54,206 nt of DNA from Streptomyces sp. A3M-1-3. Its GTDB lineage: Bacteria; Actinomycetota; Actinomycetes; Streptomycetales; Streptomycetaceae. Where the stretch lies: NCBI RefSeq assembly GCF_024213665.1, contig NZ_JANAVP010000041.1:1-54206 (forward strand), read 5' to 3'. Shown in pieces: positions 8,868-16,822 of the stretch. Numbering within the stretch: position 1 is the first letter of the stretch; each line of letters starts with the position of its first letter. The notes beneath the pieces are model-generated. The model was given only the letters and a program-made list of their open reading frames with translations, ran no database searches and was not told the DNA's origin. A program made the position numbers and the translations under genes.

Positions 8868-10022
8868 ATGCTGGACATCGCCGAAGAGCTGAACCGGTGG
8901 GTCGGGCAAGGGCGTGACTTCGCCGTCGCCACCGTGGTGGCAGTCGGCGGCAGCGCGCCCCGGCAGCCGGGAGCGGCCCTCGCTGTCGACAGTGAGGGCA
9001 CGGCGATCGGCTCGGTCTCGGGCGGATGCGTGGAGGGCGCGGTCTACGAACTGTGCCGGCAGGCCCTTCAGGACGGTCGGCGGACCGTCGTGGAGCGCTT
9101 CGGATACAGCGACGAGGACGCCTTCGCCGTGGGCCTGACCTGCGGCGGCGTCATCGACATCCTCGTCACCCCGGTACGTGCGGACTCGCCCTGGCGGGAT
9201 GTGTTCGCGGCAGCGCTGGCCGCCGCCGCCGGAGGGGAGGCGGCGGCGGTCGCGCGAGTCACCGACGGGCCGGCCGAACTGATGGGCCGCGCGCTTCTCG
9301 TCCGTACCGACGGCGCGTACGAGGGCGGGCTCGGCGGACATCCCGAGCTGGACCGCGCGGTCGCCGACGAGGCCCGCGCGATGCTGGACGCCGGCCGGAC
9401 CGCGACCCTGGAGATCGGCGCCGACGGCAGGCTCTGCGGCCGGCCGCTGACCCTGCTGGTCGAGTCGAGCGTGCCCGCCCCGCGCATGATCGTCTTCGGT
9501 GCGATCGACTTCGCCTCCGCGCTGGTGCGCGTCGGCAAGTTCCTGAACTACCACGTGACCGTGTGCGACGCGCGGCCCGTCTTCGCGACGAAGACCCGCT
9601 TCCCCGAGGCGGACGAGATCGTCGTCGACTGGCCGCACCGATACCTGGAGTCGACGGAAGTCGACAGCCGTACGGTGCTCTGCGTCCTCACCCACGACGC
9701 CAAGTTCGACGTCCCCCTCCTCGAACTGGCCCTCAAGCTTCCCGTCGCCTACGTCGGCGCGATGGGCTCCCGCCGTACGCACGAGGACCGCAACAAGCGG
9801 CTCCGCGAGGTCGGCGTCACCGAACTCGAACTCGCCAGGCTCCGCTCGCCGATCGGCCTCGACCTCGGCGCGCGGACGCCCGAGGAGACGGCCCTGTCGA
9901 TCGCCGCCGAGATCGTCGCGGACCGCCGCGGCGGCAGCGGAGTCTCCCTCGCCGGCGCACACACCCCGATCCACCACGACGGCCCGGACGCTCCGGTGGG
10001 GCGGATCGGGTCCGTGGCCTGA
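8868..10022 (+). CDS. xdhC: XdhC/CoxI family molybdenum cofactor insertion protein
   Basis: This 384-residue protein begins MLDIAEELNRWVGQGRDFAVATVVAVGGSAPR, the XdhC/CoxI domain. It keeps SVSGGCVEGAV and the GLTCGG cysteine motif, and ends in a Rossmann-like XdhC_C domain (APRMIVFGAIDFASALVRVGKF, then YVGAMGSRRTHEDR). XdhC binds the molybdenum cofactor, helps its sulfuration and hands it to xanthine dehydrogenase. A strong GAGGAGG precedes the ATG. The gene follows the permease by 55 bp and likely shares its transcript. Its presence supports the view that the xdh complex is a true molybdo-hydroxylase. Confidence 0.92.
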   Translation: MLDIAEELNRWVGQGRDFAVATVVAVGGSAPRQPGAALAVDSEGTAIGSVSGGCVEGAVYELCRQALQDGRRTVVERFGYSDEDAFAVGLTCGGVIDILVTPVRADSPWRDVFAAALAAAAGGEAAAVARVTDGPAELMGRALLVRTDGAYEGGLGGHPELDRAVADEARAMLDAGRTATLEIGADGRLCGRPLTLLVESSVPAPRMIVFGAIDFASALVRVGKFLNYHVTVCDARPVFATKTRFPEADEIVVDWPHRYLESTEVDSRTVLCVLTHDAKFDVPLLELALKLPVAYVGAMGSRRTHEDRNKRLREVGVTELELARLRSPIGLDLGARTPEETALSIAAEIVADRRGGSGVSLAGAHTPIHHDGPDAPVGRIGSVA

Positions 10023-10104
10023 ACTGCCCTGGTTCCACAGGGAATTCGAACTCTCCCGCCTACGATCGTCCGGTTACGGATTCCTTCGTCGGCAGGAGCC
10101 AGGC

Positions 10105-10468
10105 ATGGGGCAGCAGCCCGTCATCCTCGACCCCGCAGGACGCGACCTCTACGCGGAGGCCGACCGCCTGCGCGTACACGGATCAGCCGCACTGACGGAA
10201 CTCCCCGGCGGGATACGGGCCTGGGCGCCCACCGGCTACCAGGTGCTCAGGCAGCTGCCGCCCCGACAAGGAACACCTCGCCTTCGGCCACGGCGTCCAC
10301 CACTGCATCGGCGCCCCGCTGGCGCGCCTCGAAGCGGCCGTCGCCCTGCCGGCGCTGTTCGCCCGCTTCCCCGGCCTCCGCCTGGCGGAGGACGGCCTCG
10401 CCGCCCGCCCTGTGGAGTCCTTCATCGCAAACGGCTTCAGCAGCCTGCCGGTGCTCCGGGTCAGCTGA
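10105..10468 (+). pseudogene. Cytochrome P450 remnant with large internal deletion
   Basis: The first 52 or so codons from the ATG at 10105 (GGCAGGAG upstream) read as a Streptomyces P450 N-terminus, including LPGGIRAWAPTGYQVLRQL. Near 10258-10264 the frame shifts by one. From there a second frame reads KEHLAFGHGVHHCIGAPLAR, the heme-ligand Cys loop, on to a P450-like C-terminus ending in LPVLRVS at the TGA 10466-10468. The roughly 290 residues that should lie between, including the I-helix and ExxR, are missing. This is a single internal deletion that joined the two ends out of frame. Its stop overlaps the stop of the convergent alkB-like gene. Confidence 0.85.
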
Positions 10469-11090
10469 CTCCGCGCGGGCGGAACTGGATGCTGATGCGG
10501 GGTCCGACCGGCTTGCCGGTCTTGAGGATGGCGTGTTCCCAGGTGCGCTGACAGGATCCGCCCATCACCAGCAGGTCGCCGTGACCCACGGGCTGCCGGA
10601 TGACCGGGCCGCCGCCCTGGCGCGGCCGCAGGGCCAGCGCACGCGGCTCGCCGACCGACACGATGGCCACCATGGTGTCCTCCTTGCCGCCGCGGCCGTG
10701 GGTGTCGCCGTGCCAGGCGACGCTGTCCCTGCCGTCGCGGTAGTGGCACAGCCCGGCGGTACGGAACGGCTCGCCGAGCTCGGCGGCGTAGTACCGGCTC
10801 AGCGCGGAGCGCGCCTGTTCCAGGACGGGGTGGGGGAGCGGATCGTCCTCCCCGTAGTACGCCAGTAGCCGCGGCACGGCGACGACCTGCTCGTACATGG
10901 TCCGCTGTTCGGCGTGCCAGGGCACGTGGGCGGCCAGCCACTCGAACAGCGCGTCCGCCCCGGACACCCAGCCGGGCAGCAGATCCAGCCAGGCGCCATG
11001 GCTCAGCACCCGGCGCCGGACGGAGGTCAGCGGCCGCAGGGCGATCTCCTCCTGTGCGTCGAGGAGGGAGGCCTGGAAGTGGACCGTCAC
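10461..11090 (-). CDS. alkB: AlkB-type Fe(II)/2-oxoglutarate DNA repair dioxygenase
   Basis: This 209-residue protein has the AlkB fold signature. The iron ligands are in WHGDTHGRG (HxD) and the distal His in WEHAI, followed by an Arg pair in GPRISIQFRPR that would bind 2-oxoglutarate. Such enzymes remove alkyl groups from DNA bases by oxidation, releasing formaldehyde or another aldehyde. The start is GTG at 11090; a GAGGAG sits somewhat far upstream. A near-consensus LexA (SOS) box lies 21 bp upstream of the start, at 11112-11125. The gene is monocistronic and convergent with the P450 remnant. Confidence 0.88.
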   Translation of the reverse strand: MTVHFQASLLDAQEEIALRPLTSVRRRVLSHGAWLDLLPGWVSGADALFEWLAAHVPWHAEQRTMYEQVVAVPRLLAYYGEDDPLPHPVLEQARSALSRYYAAELGEPFRTAGLCHYRDGRDSVAWHGDTHGRGGKEDTMVAIVSVGEPRALALRPRQGGGPVIRQPVGHGDLLVMGGSCQRTWEHAILKTGKPVGPRISIQFRPRGVS

Positions 11091-11111
11091 ACGGCCACCC
11101 TACTCCTCATT

Positions 11112-11125
11112 CGAACATATGTGCT
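11112..11125 (-). promoter_or_regulatory. LexA-like SOS box upstream of alkB
   Basis: The sequence CGAACATATGTGCT matches the Gram-positive LexA palindrome CGAACATATGTTCG at 12 of 14 positions. It lies just upstream of the alkB-type gene, where a repressor would block the promoter. The downstream formaldehyde dehydrogenase gene is too far away to be the first target. Confidence 0.6.
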
Positions 11126-11218
11126 AGTGATTGAGTGGGGGAGTGGATGCCGAGTTCCTCGCCGCCACAGGACCTGACCGGGGCCTTGACCGCCGCTCCC
11201 CTCCTCGTCGATGCTTTC

Positions 11219-11254
11219 GTTGCGGTAGTCGAGATGTGTGCCGCAATGCGCAAC
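11219..11254 (+). promoter_or_regulatory. Tandem operator (GTTGCG-N5-CGCAAC type) upstream of formaldehyde dehydrogenase
   Basis: Two 17-bp sites start 19 bp apart: GTTGCG-GTAGT-CGAGAT at 11219-11235 and GTGCCG-CAATG-CGCAAC at 11238-11254. Each keeps one perfect half-site. The same arrangement occurs at five other promoters in the choline/betaine region. It ends 33 bp before the start codon. Confidence 0.6.
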
Positions 11255-11287
11255 ATAACTGGCATTCGTTCCGGACGAGGAGCATCC

Positions 11288-12373
11288 ATGACTCACCAGG
11301 TCCGCGCTGTCGTCGCCCGGGGGAAGAGCGCCCCCGTCTCCCTCGAGACCATCGTGGTACCCGACCCCGGCCCGGGCGAGGTGCTCGTCAAGGTCGAGGC
11401 TTGCGGTGTCTGCCACACGGATCTGCACTACCGCGAGGGCGGCATCAACGACGACTTCCCCTTCCTCCTCGGACACGAGGCGGCGGGGCGCGTGGAGGCC
11501 GTCGGCGCGGGTGTCACCGAGGTCGCGCCCGACGACTTCGTCATCCTTAACTGGCGTGCGGTCTGCGGCCAGTGCCGGGCCTGCCGCAAGGGCAAGCCGT
11601 GGTACTGCTTCTCGACGCACAACGCGACGCAGCCCATGACGCTGCTCGATGGCACAGCGCTCGCCCCCGCGCTCGGCATCGGCGCCTTCGCGGAGAAGAC
11701 GTTGGTCGCCGCCGGGCAGTGTACGAAAGTCGACCCCGCGGCTCCGGCCGCCGCTGCGGGCCTGCTCGGCTGCGGTGTCATGGCGGGCTTCGGCGCGGCG
11801 GTGAACACGGGCGCCGTCGGACGCGGCGACTCCGTCGCGGTCATCGGGTGCGGCGGGGTCGGAATGGCAGCGGTGGCCGGTGCGAGGCTCGCGGGTGCGA
11901 CGACCGTCGTCGCGGTCGATGTCGACGAGCGGAAGCTGGAGCGGGCCAGGGGTATGGGGGCCACTCACACCGTCGACGGGACCAAGGCGGATGTCGTCGA
12001 CGCGGTGCGTGAGCTGACCGGAGGGTTCGGCGCGGACGTGGTTGTCGACGCCGTGGGCCGCCCGGAAACGTACCGTCAGGCGTTCTACGCCCGCGACCTG
12101 GCGGGAACGGTCGTGCTGGTCGGCGTCCCCACCCCCGAGATGAGCTTGGAGCTGCCGCTGCTGGACGTCTTCGGACGTGGCGGCTCGCTGAAGTCCAGCT
12201 GGTACGGCGACTGCCTGCCGTCGCGGGACTTCCCGGCGCTCGTCGACCTTTACCTGCAGGGGCGCTTCGACCTCGATGCCTTCGTCTCCGAGACGATCGG
12301 CCTGGGCGACGTGGAGAAGGCGTTCGAGAAGATGCACCGCGGCGATGTGCTCCGCTCGGTGGTGGTGCTGTGA
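11288..12373 (+). CDS. mscR: S-(hydroxymethyl)mycothiol dehydrogenase (mycothiol-dependent formaldehyde dehydrogenase)
   Basis: This is a 361-residue zinc alcohol dehydrogenase. The catalytic zinc site is ACGVCHTDLHYREGG and GHEAAGRVE. The structural zinc cysteines are in CGQCRACRKGKPWYC, and the NAD-binding Rossmann motif is VIGCGGVGMAA. Sequence and length fit the MSH-dependent formaldehyde dehydrogenase of actinomycetes, which oxidises the spontaneous formaldehyde-mycothiol adduct. ATG 11288 follows GAGGAG; the frame is open further upstream but without a start signal. The metallo-hydrolase gene overlaps its stop (TGATG), the usual actinobacterial pair. The tandem operator upstream places it with the demethylation genes that generate formaldehyde. 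Confidence 0.9.
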   Translation: MTHQVRAVVARGKSAPVSLETIVVPDPGPGEVLVKVEACGVCHTDLHYREGGINDDFPFLLGHEAAGRVEAVGAGVTEVAPDDFVILNWRAVCGQCRACRKGKPWYCFSTHNATQPMTLLDGTALAPALGIGAFAEKTLVAAGQCTKVDPAAPAAAAGLLGCGVMAGFGAAVNTGAVGRGDSVAVIGCGGVGMAAVAGARLAGATTVVAVDVDERKLERARGMGATHTVDGTKADVVDAVRELTGGFGADVVVDAVGRPETYRQAFYARDLAGTVVLVGVPTPEMSLELPLLDVFGRGGSLKSSWYGDCLPSRDFPALVDLYLQGRFDLDAFVSETIGLGDVEKAFEKMHRGDVLRSVVVL

Positions 12374-13008
12374 TGGCCGGCGAGCTGCGCATCGAGCACC
12401 TCGTCACCAGGGGGACGTTCAGCCTCGACGGCGGTACGTGGGATGTGGAGAACAACGTATGGCTGGTCGGTGACGACGACGAGGTCCTGTTGGTCGACGC
12501 CGCACACGACGCCGATGCGATTCTGGCCGCGGTCGGCGACCGCCGTCTCGCCGCCGTCGTATGCACCCACGCGCACAACGACCATGTGAACGCAGCCGAC
12601 GGCGTCGCGGACAGGACGGGTGCGCCCATCGTGCTCCACCCCGACGACCAGGTGCTCTGGAAGATGGTGCACCCGTACCGGCGGCCGGACCACGCGCTGG
12701 CGGAGGGCGACCTGATCGAGGCGGCGGGCACCGGCCTGCGCGTCCTGCACACTCCCGGGCACGCTCCCGGGGCGGTGTGCCTGTACGCGCCAGACCTGGG
12801 CGCTCTCTTCAGCGGCGACACGCTCTTCGCGGGAGGGCCCGGCGCGACCGGGCGGTCGTTCAGCGACTTCGACACGATCATCGCGTCGATCGGCGGCCGG
12901 CTGCTGACGCTTCCGGGCGACACGGTCGTACACACCGGTCACGGTGAGACGACCAGCATCGCCGCGGAAGCGCCGCATCTGCAGGAGTGGATCGCCCGCG
13001 GCAGCTGA
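12373..13008 (+). CDS. MBL-fold metallo-hydrolase, partner of formaldehyde dehydrogenase
   Basis: This 211-residue metallo-beta-lactamase-fold hydrolase has the zinc motif THAHNDHVNA, then HTPGHAPGAVC, LFSGDTLF and HTGHGETT near the C-terminus, in glyoxalase II-like order. In actinomycetes this gene regularly follows the mycothiol formaldehyde dehydrogenase, and it has been proposed to hydrolyse S-formylmycothiol to formate and mycothiol. That function is inferred from context. It is translationally coupled to the upstream gene: the ATG at 12373 overlaps the TGA. A strong bidirectional terminator follows. Confidence 0.85.
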   Translation: MAGELRIEHLVTRGTFSLDGGTWDVENNVWLVGDDDEVLLVDAAHDADAILAAVGDRRLAAVVCTHAHNDHVNAADGVADRTGAPIVLHPDDQVLWKMVHPYRRPDHALAEGDLIEAAGTGLRVLHTPGHAPGAVCLYAPDLGALFSGDTLFAGGPGATGRSFSDFDTIIASIGGRLLTLPGDTVVHTGHGETTSIAAEAPHLQEWIARGS

Positions 13009-13053
13009 GCGGCCCCGGCCATGGGCCGGGCCACGGCGACCCAGGTGCGGCCA

Positions 13054-13094
13054 CGGCCGGGCCGCGGCAGGAAAGACCTGCCGCGGCCCGGCCG
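13054..13094. terminator. Bidirectional stem-loop terminator
   Basis: Perfect 18-bp arms at 13054-13071 and 13077-13094 (CCTGCCGCGGCCCGGCCG on the right) enclose the loop AAAGA. It sits between the convergent metallo-hydrolase gene and the peptidase remnant. Confidence 0.75.
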
Positions 13095-13119
13095 CATGAG
13101 CCGCATCAGCCCGACGGCG

Positions 13120-13740
13120 TCAACGGAACCGCACCCACACCACATCGCGTGCCGTTTCCGTGCCGCGCTCCACGAGGCGCGCGACGACCGTCTTGTGCCC
13201 GGTCCCGTACGCCGACGTCGAGAGGCCGAACGACCAGTCGTCCAGGCCCGTGGCCGGCCGCCACGCCGCCGGGTCCACAGGGGAGTTCCGGTCCACGACC
13301 TGCCATTCGACCCGCGCGTCCGGGGTGACCCGGAACGCGGTCCGTACGACCTCCGAGGGCGTACCGTCCCGTACCGCGCGGGCGTACAGCACATGCTCGC
13401 CCACGCTGAGCCTGCCGACCTCGGCCTGCCAGGTCCCGGTGGACTCGTCGAGCTTCGCCGACCGCGGCGAGCCGAACGACTCGTCGTCGACGGACACCTG
13501 CACCCGCCGCGTTTCCGGCCGGTCGCCGACGCCTTCGGGGTCCGTGCCGAGGTCGGGGAAGGCGTACGCGCCGCCCGCGACAACCGTCTCGCTCGCCGCA
13601 ACCTGCGAGCCGTCCGCCGCCGGTCGCGTTGTACGACCAGTCCTCGGTGGTGCCGCTGGTGACCGTCGACACCCCGAACCCTCGGCAGCCCCGGCGGCCA
13701 CGATGCGGTCACATGAACTCCTGTCAAGCGAACCTCTGCC
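13120..13740 (-). pseudogene. Decayed remnant of a secreted peptidase-like protein
   Basis: The frame ending at 13120 reads as a plausible secreted C-terminal domain from about codon ADGSQVAASETVVAGGAYAF to DVVWVRFR. It has beta-sandwich-like stretches such as RRVQVSVDDESF and GEHVLYARAVRDG. Immediately upstream the coding sense moves to another frame (STVTSGTTEDWSYNAT) and then to another (DRIVAAGAAEG), so at least two frameshifts have occurred. Further upstream nothing resembles a protein. The pieces resemble tails of Streptomyces secreted zinc carboxypeptidases or subtilases, but I cannot choose between them. There is no signal peptide or active site. A stretch of about 250 bp without genes separates it from the ferredoxin gene. 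Confidence 0.6.
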
Positions 13741-13914
13741 CCGGGAATCCTCGCGTCTTGTGGACGGCCGAGGAGCCGGGCGCTGCCCGGTCGGACAAGC
13801 AAACCGGAACGTAATCACCGGCCATGGCATGCACAAGACATCCAGTGGAATCAATGGCTCCGGTGCCCCGTGGCCGACCGCTCCGGGTGCCCCTGCGCTG
13901 TCCGGATCGACGCC

Positions 13915-13982
13915 TTGACAAGGCCTGGGGGCGCCTCCAGACTGATGTTGCGTCAATCGCACTCCGTTTCGCTATACGCACC
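13915..13982 (+). promoter_or_regulatory. Promoter and tandem operator before the Rieske ferredoxin gene
   Basis: TTGACA at 13915-13920 is a consensus -35 element, with a weak -10 (CAGACT, about 13938-13943). Directly after come two 17-bp sites 19 bp apart: GTTGCG-TCAAT-CGCACT (13947-13963) and GTTTCG-CTATA-CGCACC (13966-13982). The second ends eight bases before the first ATG. A repressor here would cover the transcription start. Confidence 0.65.
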
Positions 13983-13990
13983 GAGGTGTC

Positions 13991-14356
13991 ATGATGATTC
14001 CCGTGTGCCGTCTCGCAGATCTGCCGCGAGGCGAGGCCTACCGGCTCGAAGTAGACCCCCCTGTCGCCGTGTTCCACACCGAGGACGGCGAAGTTTTCGC
14101 CATCGACGACACGTGCACCCACCAGGACGCCTCGCTCTCCGACGGCTGGCTGGAAGGGTGCGAGGTCGAGTGCCCCCTGCACGCTTCGAAGTTCGACCTG
14201 CGCACCGGCAGCGTCGACTCACCGCCGGCCAGGCTCCCTGTGCGCACCCACCAGGTCCTCATCGAGGACGGCATGGTCTACGTGCTGCCGTCCGAGGCCG
14301 CGCCGAACCTCCCGCCGTCCTGTGCCGTGGCACGCCTGACCGGAGGCCGGGCATGA
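13991..14356 (+). CDS. Rieske-type [2Fe-2S] ferredoxin
   Basis: This 121-residue Rieske ferredoxin begins MMIPVCRLADLPRGEAYRLEV. The cluster motif is CTHQDASLSDG followed by CPLHASKFDL (C-x-H and C-x2-H). It resembles the ferredoxin components of ring-hydroxylating dioxygenases such as the 3-phenylpropionate system. It should shuttle electrons from the reductase encoded next to a Rieske oxygenase, most simply the one at 15656. ATG codons at 13991 and 13994 are both possible; GAGGTG lies just upstream. Its stop overlaps the reductase start (ATGA). Confidence 0.9.
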   Translation: MMIPVCRLADLPRGEAYRLEVDPPVAVFHTEDGEVFAIDDTCTHQDASLSDGWLEGCEVECPLHASKFDLRTGSVDSPPARLPVRTHQVLIEDGMVYVLPSEAAPNLPPSCAVARLTGGRA

Positions 14357-15564
14357 AGAGTGTGGCCGTGGTCGGCGCGTCGCTCGCCGGGCTGTCGGCC
14401 GCTCGCGCCCTGCGCAGGCAGGGCTACGACGGCCGTCTCGTGCTCATCGGTGACGAGCCCCACCGCCCCTACGACAGGCCGCCCTTGTCGAAGGAATTCC
14501 TCGCCGGCGCGATCGACGAGTCCGCACTCGGGCTCGAAGCGGACGGCGAGGACCTCGATGCGGAGTGGGTGCTCGGTGACCGAGCCGTCGGGCTCGACCG
14601 GAGCGGCCGCTCGGTCCGGCTCGCGAACGGCCGCTCGGTGAGAGCGGAGGGGGTCGTGATCGCCACCGGAGCCGCCGCGCGGTCCCTCCCGGGGAGTGGC
14701 GGCCTGGCCGGCGTACACGTGCTGCGCACCGTCGACGATGCCCGCGCCCTGCGCGCGGACCTGGCGCGTGGCGGCCGGCTGGTCGTCATCGGCGGCGGAT
14801 TCATCGGCGCCGAGGTCGCCTCGACCGCGTACGGTCTCGGTCTCGATGTGACGGTGGTCGAAGCGGCGCCCACGCCGCTCACCGGGCCGCTCGGGGCGGA
14901 GATGGGCGGCATCGTCTCCTCGCTCCACGCGGACCACGGCGTCCGGCTGCTGTGCGGCGTCGGCGTGCGGGGCATCAGCGGAAAGCCGGGGACATCTCCC
15001 CGCGCCGGCAAGGCGAGCGTGGACGCGGTCGTGCTCGAGGACGGCCGCCGCCTCCCGGCCGACACCGTCGTCGTCGGCGTGGGCGCGCGGCCCTGCGTCG
15101 AGTGGCTGGAGGGCTCCGGCATTGCGCTGGGGAACGGCGTGCAGTGCGATGCCGCCGGCGCCACCAGCCTCCCGGGCGTCGTCGCGGTCGGTGACTGCGC
15201 ATCCTGGTACGACCCCGTAGCGGGGGCGCATAACCGGGTCGAGCACTGGACCGGCGCCCTGGAGCGTCCGGCCACTGCCGTGACCGCGCTGCTCTCCGGT
15301 GGCACGGCCGCGCCGGAGCCGCCCCGCCCGCCCTACTTCTGGTCGGACCAGTACGGCATCCGGATCCAGTTCGCCGGGCATGCCGCAGGGGCGGACAGTG
15401 TCACGGTGGAGGAAGGCGCCACGGCCGACCGCAGCTTCCTCGCGGTCTACCGGCGCGCCGGCCGTCCGGTCGCCGTGCTCGGTATGAACCAGGCGCGGCT
15501 CTTCACCCGCCGGCGCCGGGAGTTGGCCACCGCCGCCGTGGCCCGCACGGACGGCTCCCCGTGA
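14353..15564 (+). CDS. FAD-dependent ferredoxin reductase
   Basis: This 403-residue BphA4/PdR-type reductase has the FAD motif VVGASLAGLSAARALR at residue 5, the NAD motif VIGGGFIGAEVAS near residue 140, and VVAVGDCASWYDP near residue 278. The C-terminal reductase domain contains PPYFWSDQYGIRIQFAG. It moves electrons from NAD(P)H to the adjacent Rieske ferredoxin. The start overlaps the ferredoxin stop. An imperfect hairpin of GAGCAGC/GCTGCTC type lies just after the gene (about 15562-15602), before the oxygenase gene, and may tune expression. In Pseudomonas glycine betaine monooxygenase, a single fused reductase (GbcB) does this job, so a separate ferredoxin and reductase would be a variant. 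Confidence 0.9.
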   Translation: MKSVAVVGASLAGLSAARALRRQGYDGRLVLIGDEPHRPYDRPPLSKEFLAGAIDESALGLEADGEDLDAEWVLGDRAVGLDRSGRSVRLANGRSVRAEGVVIATGAAARSLPGSGGLAGVHVLRTVDDARALRADLARGGRLVVIGGGFIGAEVASTAYGLGLDVTVVEAAPTPLTGPLGAEMGGIVSSLHADHGVRLLCGVGVRGISGKPGTSPRAGKASVDAVVLEDGRRLPADTVVVGVGARPCVEWLEGSGIALGNGVQCDAAGATSLPGVVAVGDCASWYDPVAGAHNRVEHWTGALERPATAVTALLSGGTAAPEPPRPPYFWSDQYGIRIQFAGHAAGADSVTVEEGATADRSFLAVYRRAGRPVAVLGMNQARLFTRRRRELATAAVARTDGSP

Positions 15565-15655
15565 GCAGCGCGGCCCGACCACGTCCCGCCCGGGGCTGCT
15601 CTTCTGACCGGCGCGCTCACCACCCGATGACGACGTCTCCAGCGAGGAGTGCACT

Positions 15656-16792
15656 GTGACTGTGACAACGACCGGCCTTCCGGAGAGCCTGATTGCCACC
15701 CTCCCCGGCCACTACTACACGGACGCGGACATCTTCCGCCTGGAGCAGGAGCACATCTTCGAGACGATGTGGTTCTGCGTGGCGCGCTCCCGCGAGCTGG
15801 ACAAGCCGGGGGCCTTCAGGACGGTGGACGTGGGCCGCGAGAGCATCCTGGTGACCCGGTCGCGCGACCACGCGATCCGCGCCTTCTTCAACGTGTGCCG
15901 GCACCGGGGCGCGAAGCTGTGCACGGAGGAGTCCGGGGAGGTCAAGCGGGCGTTCCAGTGCCCGTACCACGCGTGGACGTACGACCTCCAGGGCAAGCTC
16001 ATCGCCGCGCCGAACCTCTCCAGGATGACGGATGTCGGCCGTACCGAGTACGGCCTGGTGAACGTGCACGTACGCGAGTGGCTCGGCTACGTGTGGATCT
16101 GCCTCGCGGACGACCCGCCCTCCTTCGAGGAGCAGGTCATCGGCGAGGTCGTGGCGCGCCTGGGCGAGGTGGCGGCTGTCGACCGGTACAACATCGCCGA
16201 CCTGGAGGTCGGCAAGCGGATCGTCTACGACGTCAAGGCGAACTGGAAACTGATCGTCGAGAACTTTATGGAGTGCTACCACTGCGCCACGATTCATCCC
16301 GAACTCACCGAGGTACTGCCGGAGTTCGCCGACGGATACGCAGCCCAGTACTTCGTCGGCCACGGCGCCGAGTTCGGTGCGGACGTCAAGGGGTTCACCG
16401 TCGACGGTTCCGAGGGCCTGGACCGTATCCCCACCGTCTCCGAGGACCAGGACCGCCGCTACTACGCGATCACCGTCAAGCCGCAGGTCTTCATCAACCT
16501 CGTGCCGGACCATGTGATCTTCCACCGGATGTTCCCCGTCGCAGCCGACCGCACGATCGTCGAGTGCGACTGGCTCTACCTCAAGGACGTGGTGGACAGC
16601 GGAAAGGACGTCAGCCGCTCCGTCGAGCTGTTCGACCGCGTCAACAGGCAGGACTTCGACGCCTGTGAGCGCTGCCAGCCGGCGATGAGCTCGCGCCTGT
16701 ACGCCAAGGGCGGCGTCCTCGTGCCCAGCGAGCACCACATTGGCGTGTTCCACGACTGGGTTCACGCACGCCTGGGCGCGCGGCAGCCCTGA
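15656..16792 (+). CDS. Rieske oxygenase alpha subunit, probable glycine betaine demethylase (GbcA-like)
   Basis: This 378-residue protein has the Rieske motif CRHRGAKLC and CPYHAWTYD, and the mononuclear iron site ENFMECYHCATIHPEL, with the carboxylate ligand expected near FDACERCQPA. It belongs to the ring-hydroxylating dioxygenase alpha family, whose GbcA branch removes a methyl group from glycine betaine to give dimethylglycine and formaldehyde. That substrate is inferred from context: betaine synthesis genes lie downstream, a dimethylglycine oxidase further on, and no other enzyme here fills this step. The start is GTG with GAGGAG six bases upstream. Carnitine or stachydrine are alternatives. 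It is convergent with the IclR gene. Confidence 0.82.
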   Translation: MTVTTTGLPESLIATLPGHYYTDADIFRLEQEHIFETMWFCVARSRELDKPGAFRTVDVGRESILVTRSRDHAIRAFFNVCRHRGAKLCTEESGEVKRAFQCPYHAWTYDLQGKLIAAPNLSRMTDVGRTEYGLVNVHVREWLGYVWICLADDPPSFEEQVIGEVVARLGEVAAVDRYNIADLEVGKRIVYDVKANWKLIVENFMECYHCATIHPELTEVLPEFADGYAAQYFVGHGAEFGADVKGFTVDGSEGLDRIPTVSEDQDRRYYAITVKPQVFINLVPDHVIFHRMFPVAADRTIVECDWLYLKDVVDSGKDVSRSVELFDRVNRQDFDACERCQPAMSSRLYAKGGVLVPSEHHIGVFHDWVHARLGARQP

Positions 16793-16822
16793 CCCGCGGC
16801 ACCCAGCCCTGGCAGGGGCAGC

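Noticed and set aside
14985..15018. Further copy of the palindromic repeat in the ferredoxin reductase gene
   Set aside because: GGGGACATCTCCCC is a short palindrome but lacks the CACCTCCC and GGGGGAG blocks of the family.
15565..15655. Separate promoter with the shared operator before the Rieske oxygenase gene
   Set aside because: No site was found in the 91-bp gap. The gene is probably transcribed from the ferredoxin promoter.
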